Source of the DNA: Myxococcota bacterium
GTDB lineage: Bacteria; Myxococcota_A; UBA9160; UBA4427
Length of the DNA: 64,000 nucleotides
NCBI GenBank assembly: GCA_029243605.1
Contig: JAQWRT010000024.1
Coordinates: 1-64,000, forward strand
Direction: 5' to 3'
This document shows positions 63,880 to 64,000 of this stretch, piece after piece. Below the pieces are notes generated by a model, which ran no database searches, was not told the origin of the DNA, and saw nothing but the letters and a program-made list of their open reading frames with translations. The position numbers and the translations under genes are program-made. Numbering within the stretch: the first letter of the stretch is position 1; every line of letters begins with the position of its first letter.

Positions 63880-64000
63880 TCACTCTTCTCGGTGGCCGTC
63901 GACGCTTCGCATCATGTCGAGAGAGTTATCCGAGCCCGGTGAGGGAATTTCTACGATGCGCTCCTCGACGTCGTCGTATTCGAGGCGCAGCGCCCGGCAC
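63880..64000 (-). CDS. C-terminal end of an unknown gene (start outside the window)
   Basis: Reading the minus strand from base 63999, 39 codons of normal, acidic protein sequence (RALRLEYDDVEERIVEIPSP, then DNSLDMMRSVDGHREE) end at TGA 63882-63880. The two hairpins next to it fit the 3' end of a gene. Too little is visible to name the product. Confidence 0.5.
   Translation of the reverse strand, partial: CRALRLEYDDVEERIVEIPSPGSDNSLDMMRSVDGHREE

Noticed and set aside
1..64000. Mobile element, prophage or genomic island
   Set aside because: No transposase, integrase, phage structural gene or tRNA-flanked boundary is visible; composition is even across the window.

Overview
The window is GC-rich, gene-dense DNA with no rRNA, tRNA, transposase, integrase, phage gene or CRISPR array that I could find. 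It reads as the chromosome of a Gram-negative, aerobically respiring heterotroph. The signs are two outer-membrane barrel proteins with signal peptides, a sodium-pumping NADH:quinone reductase (NQR), the heme O and heme A synthases that serve an aa3-type oxidase, and many acyl-CoA and steroid-like side-chain degradation enzymes. The mix (a YVTN/cytochrome c/thrombospondin-3 giant, a MoxR-VWA operon, winged-helix/AAA and NtrC-shaped regulators) reminds me of former Deltaproteobacteria (Myxococcota or Binatota-like lineages). That placement is an inference; nothing in the window fixes the taxon.

Layout. 1-3.2 kb: two subunits of a probable heteromeric acyl-CoA dehydrogenase and a lipoyl-domain protein whose acyltransferase active site is missing. 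4.2-11.4 kb: nqrABCDEF-apbE-nqrM, complete except for an in-frame TGA inside nqrA. 11.4-14.2 kb, converging on nqrM: a porin, a flavinylation-motif protein and a four-helix membrane protein, headed by a consensus-like promoter with a Fur-box-like palindrome directly downstream. 14.3-24.5 kb: NnrU, HupE/UreJ, amidase, thiolase, a DUF5658-type protein, rsmE, a HAD phosphatase, a zinc-ribbon/degenerate-nuclease protein and murA with a Cys-to-Asp active-site change. 24.5-32.6 kb: dgkA, a block of phased 10-bp repeats, a winged-helix/AAA regulator, msrA, an outer-membrane protein, a phosphopantetheinyl transferase, an SCP-x/Ltp2-like thiolase, a START-like protein, an MFS remnant and a quinone oxidoreductase. 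32.8-39.7 kb: gpmI, a TRAP transporter (P-Q-M), a clipped GNAT gene, ctaB and ctaA. 39.9-46.2 kb: a 1033-residue propeller/diheme protein, a regulator that looks like NtrC with every catalytic motif lost, and metX. 46.3-51.6 kb: an esterase, SDR, TetR regulator, enoyl-CoA hydratase, epoxide-hydrolase-like protein and a pair of MaoC hot-dog proteins. 51.6-58.3 kb: a VWA/MoxR/unknown operon, a Kv-type potassium channel with a zinc ribbon, and a cation/proton antiporter. 58.4-64 kb: gcvP, a Baeyer-Villiger-type monooxygenase and a 3-hydroxyacyl-CoA dehydrogenase-like SDR.

How the genes work together. Catabolism (dehydrogenases, hydratases, thiolases, SDRs, monooxygenase, TRAP uptake) would deliver NADH and acetyl-CoA. 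NQR turns NADH into a sodium gradient that could drive sodium-coupled TRAP uptake, and CtaA/CtaB equip the terminal oxidase. ApbE attaches FMN to NqrB and NqrC and could also flavinylate the periplasmic protein of the adjoining iron-responsive-looking operon. That operon is the best candidate here for a poorly described system. A recurring feature is decay: three plus-strand genes (about 26.1, 31.6 and 37.9 kb) are clipped or frameshifted exactly where they meet a convergent neighbour, and several proteins keep a family fold but have lost its catalytic residues.
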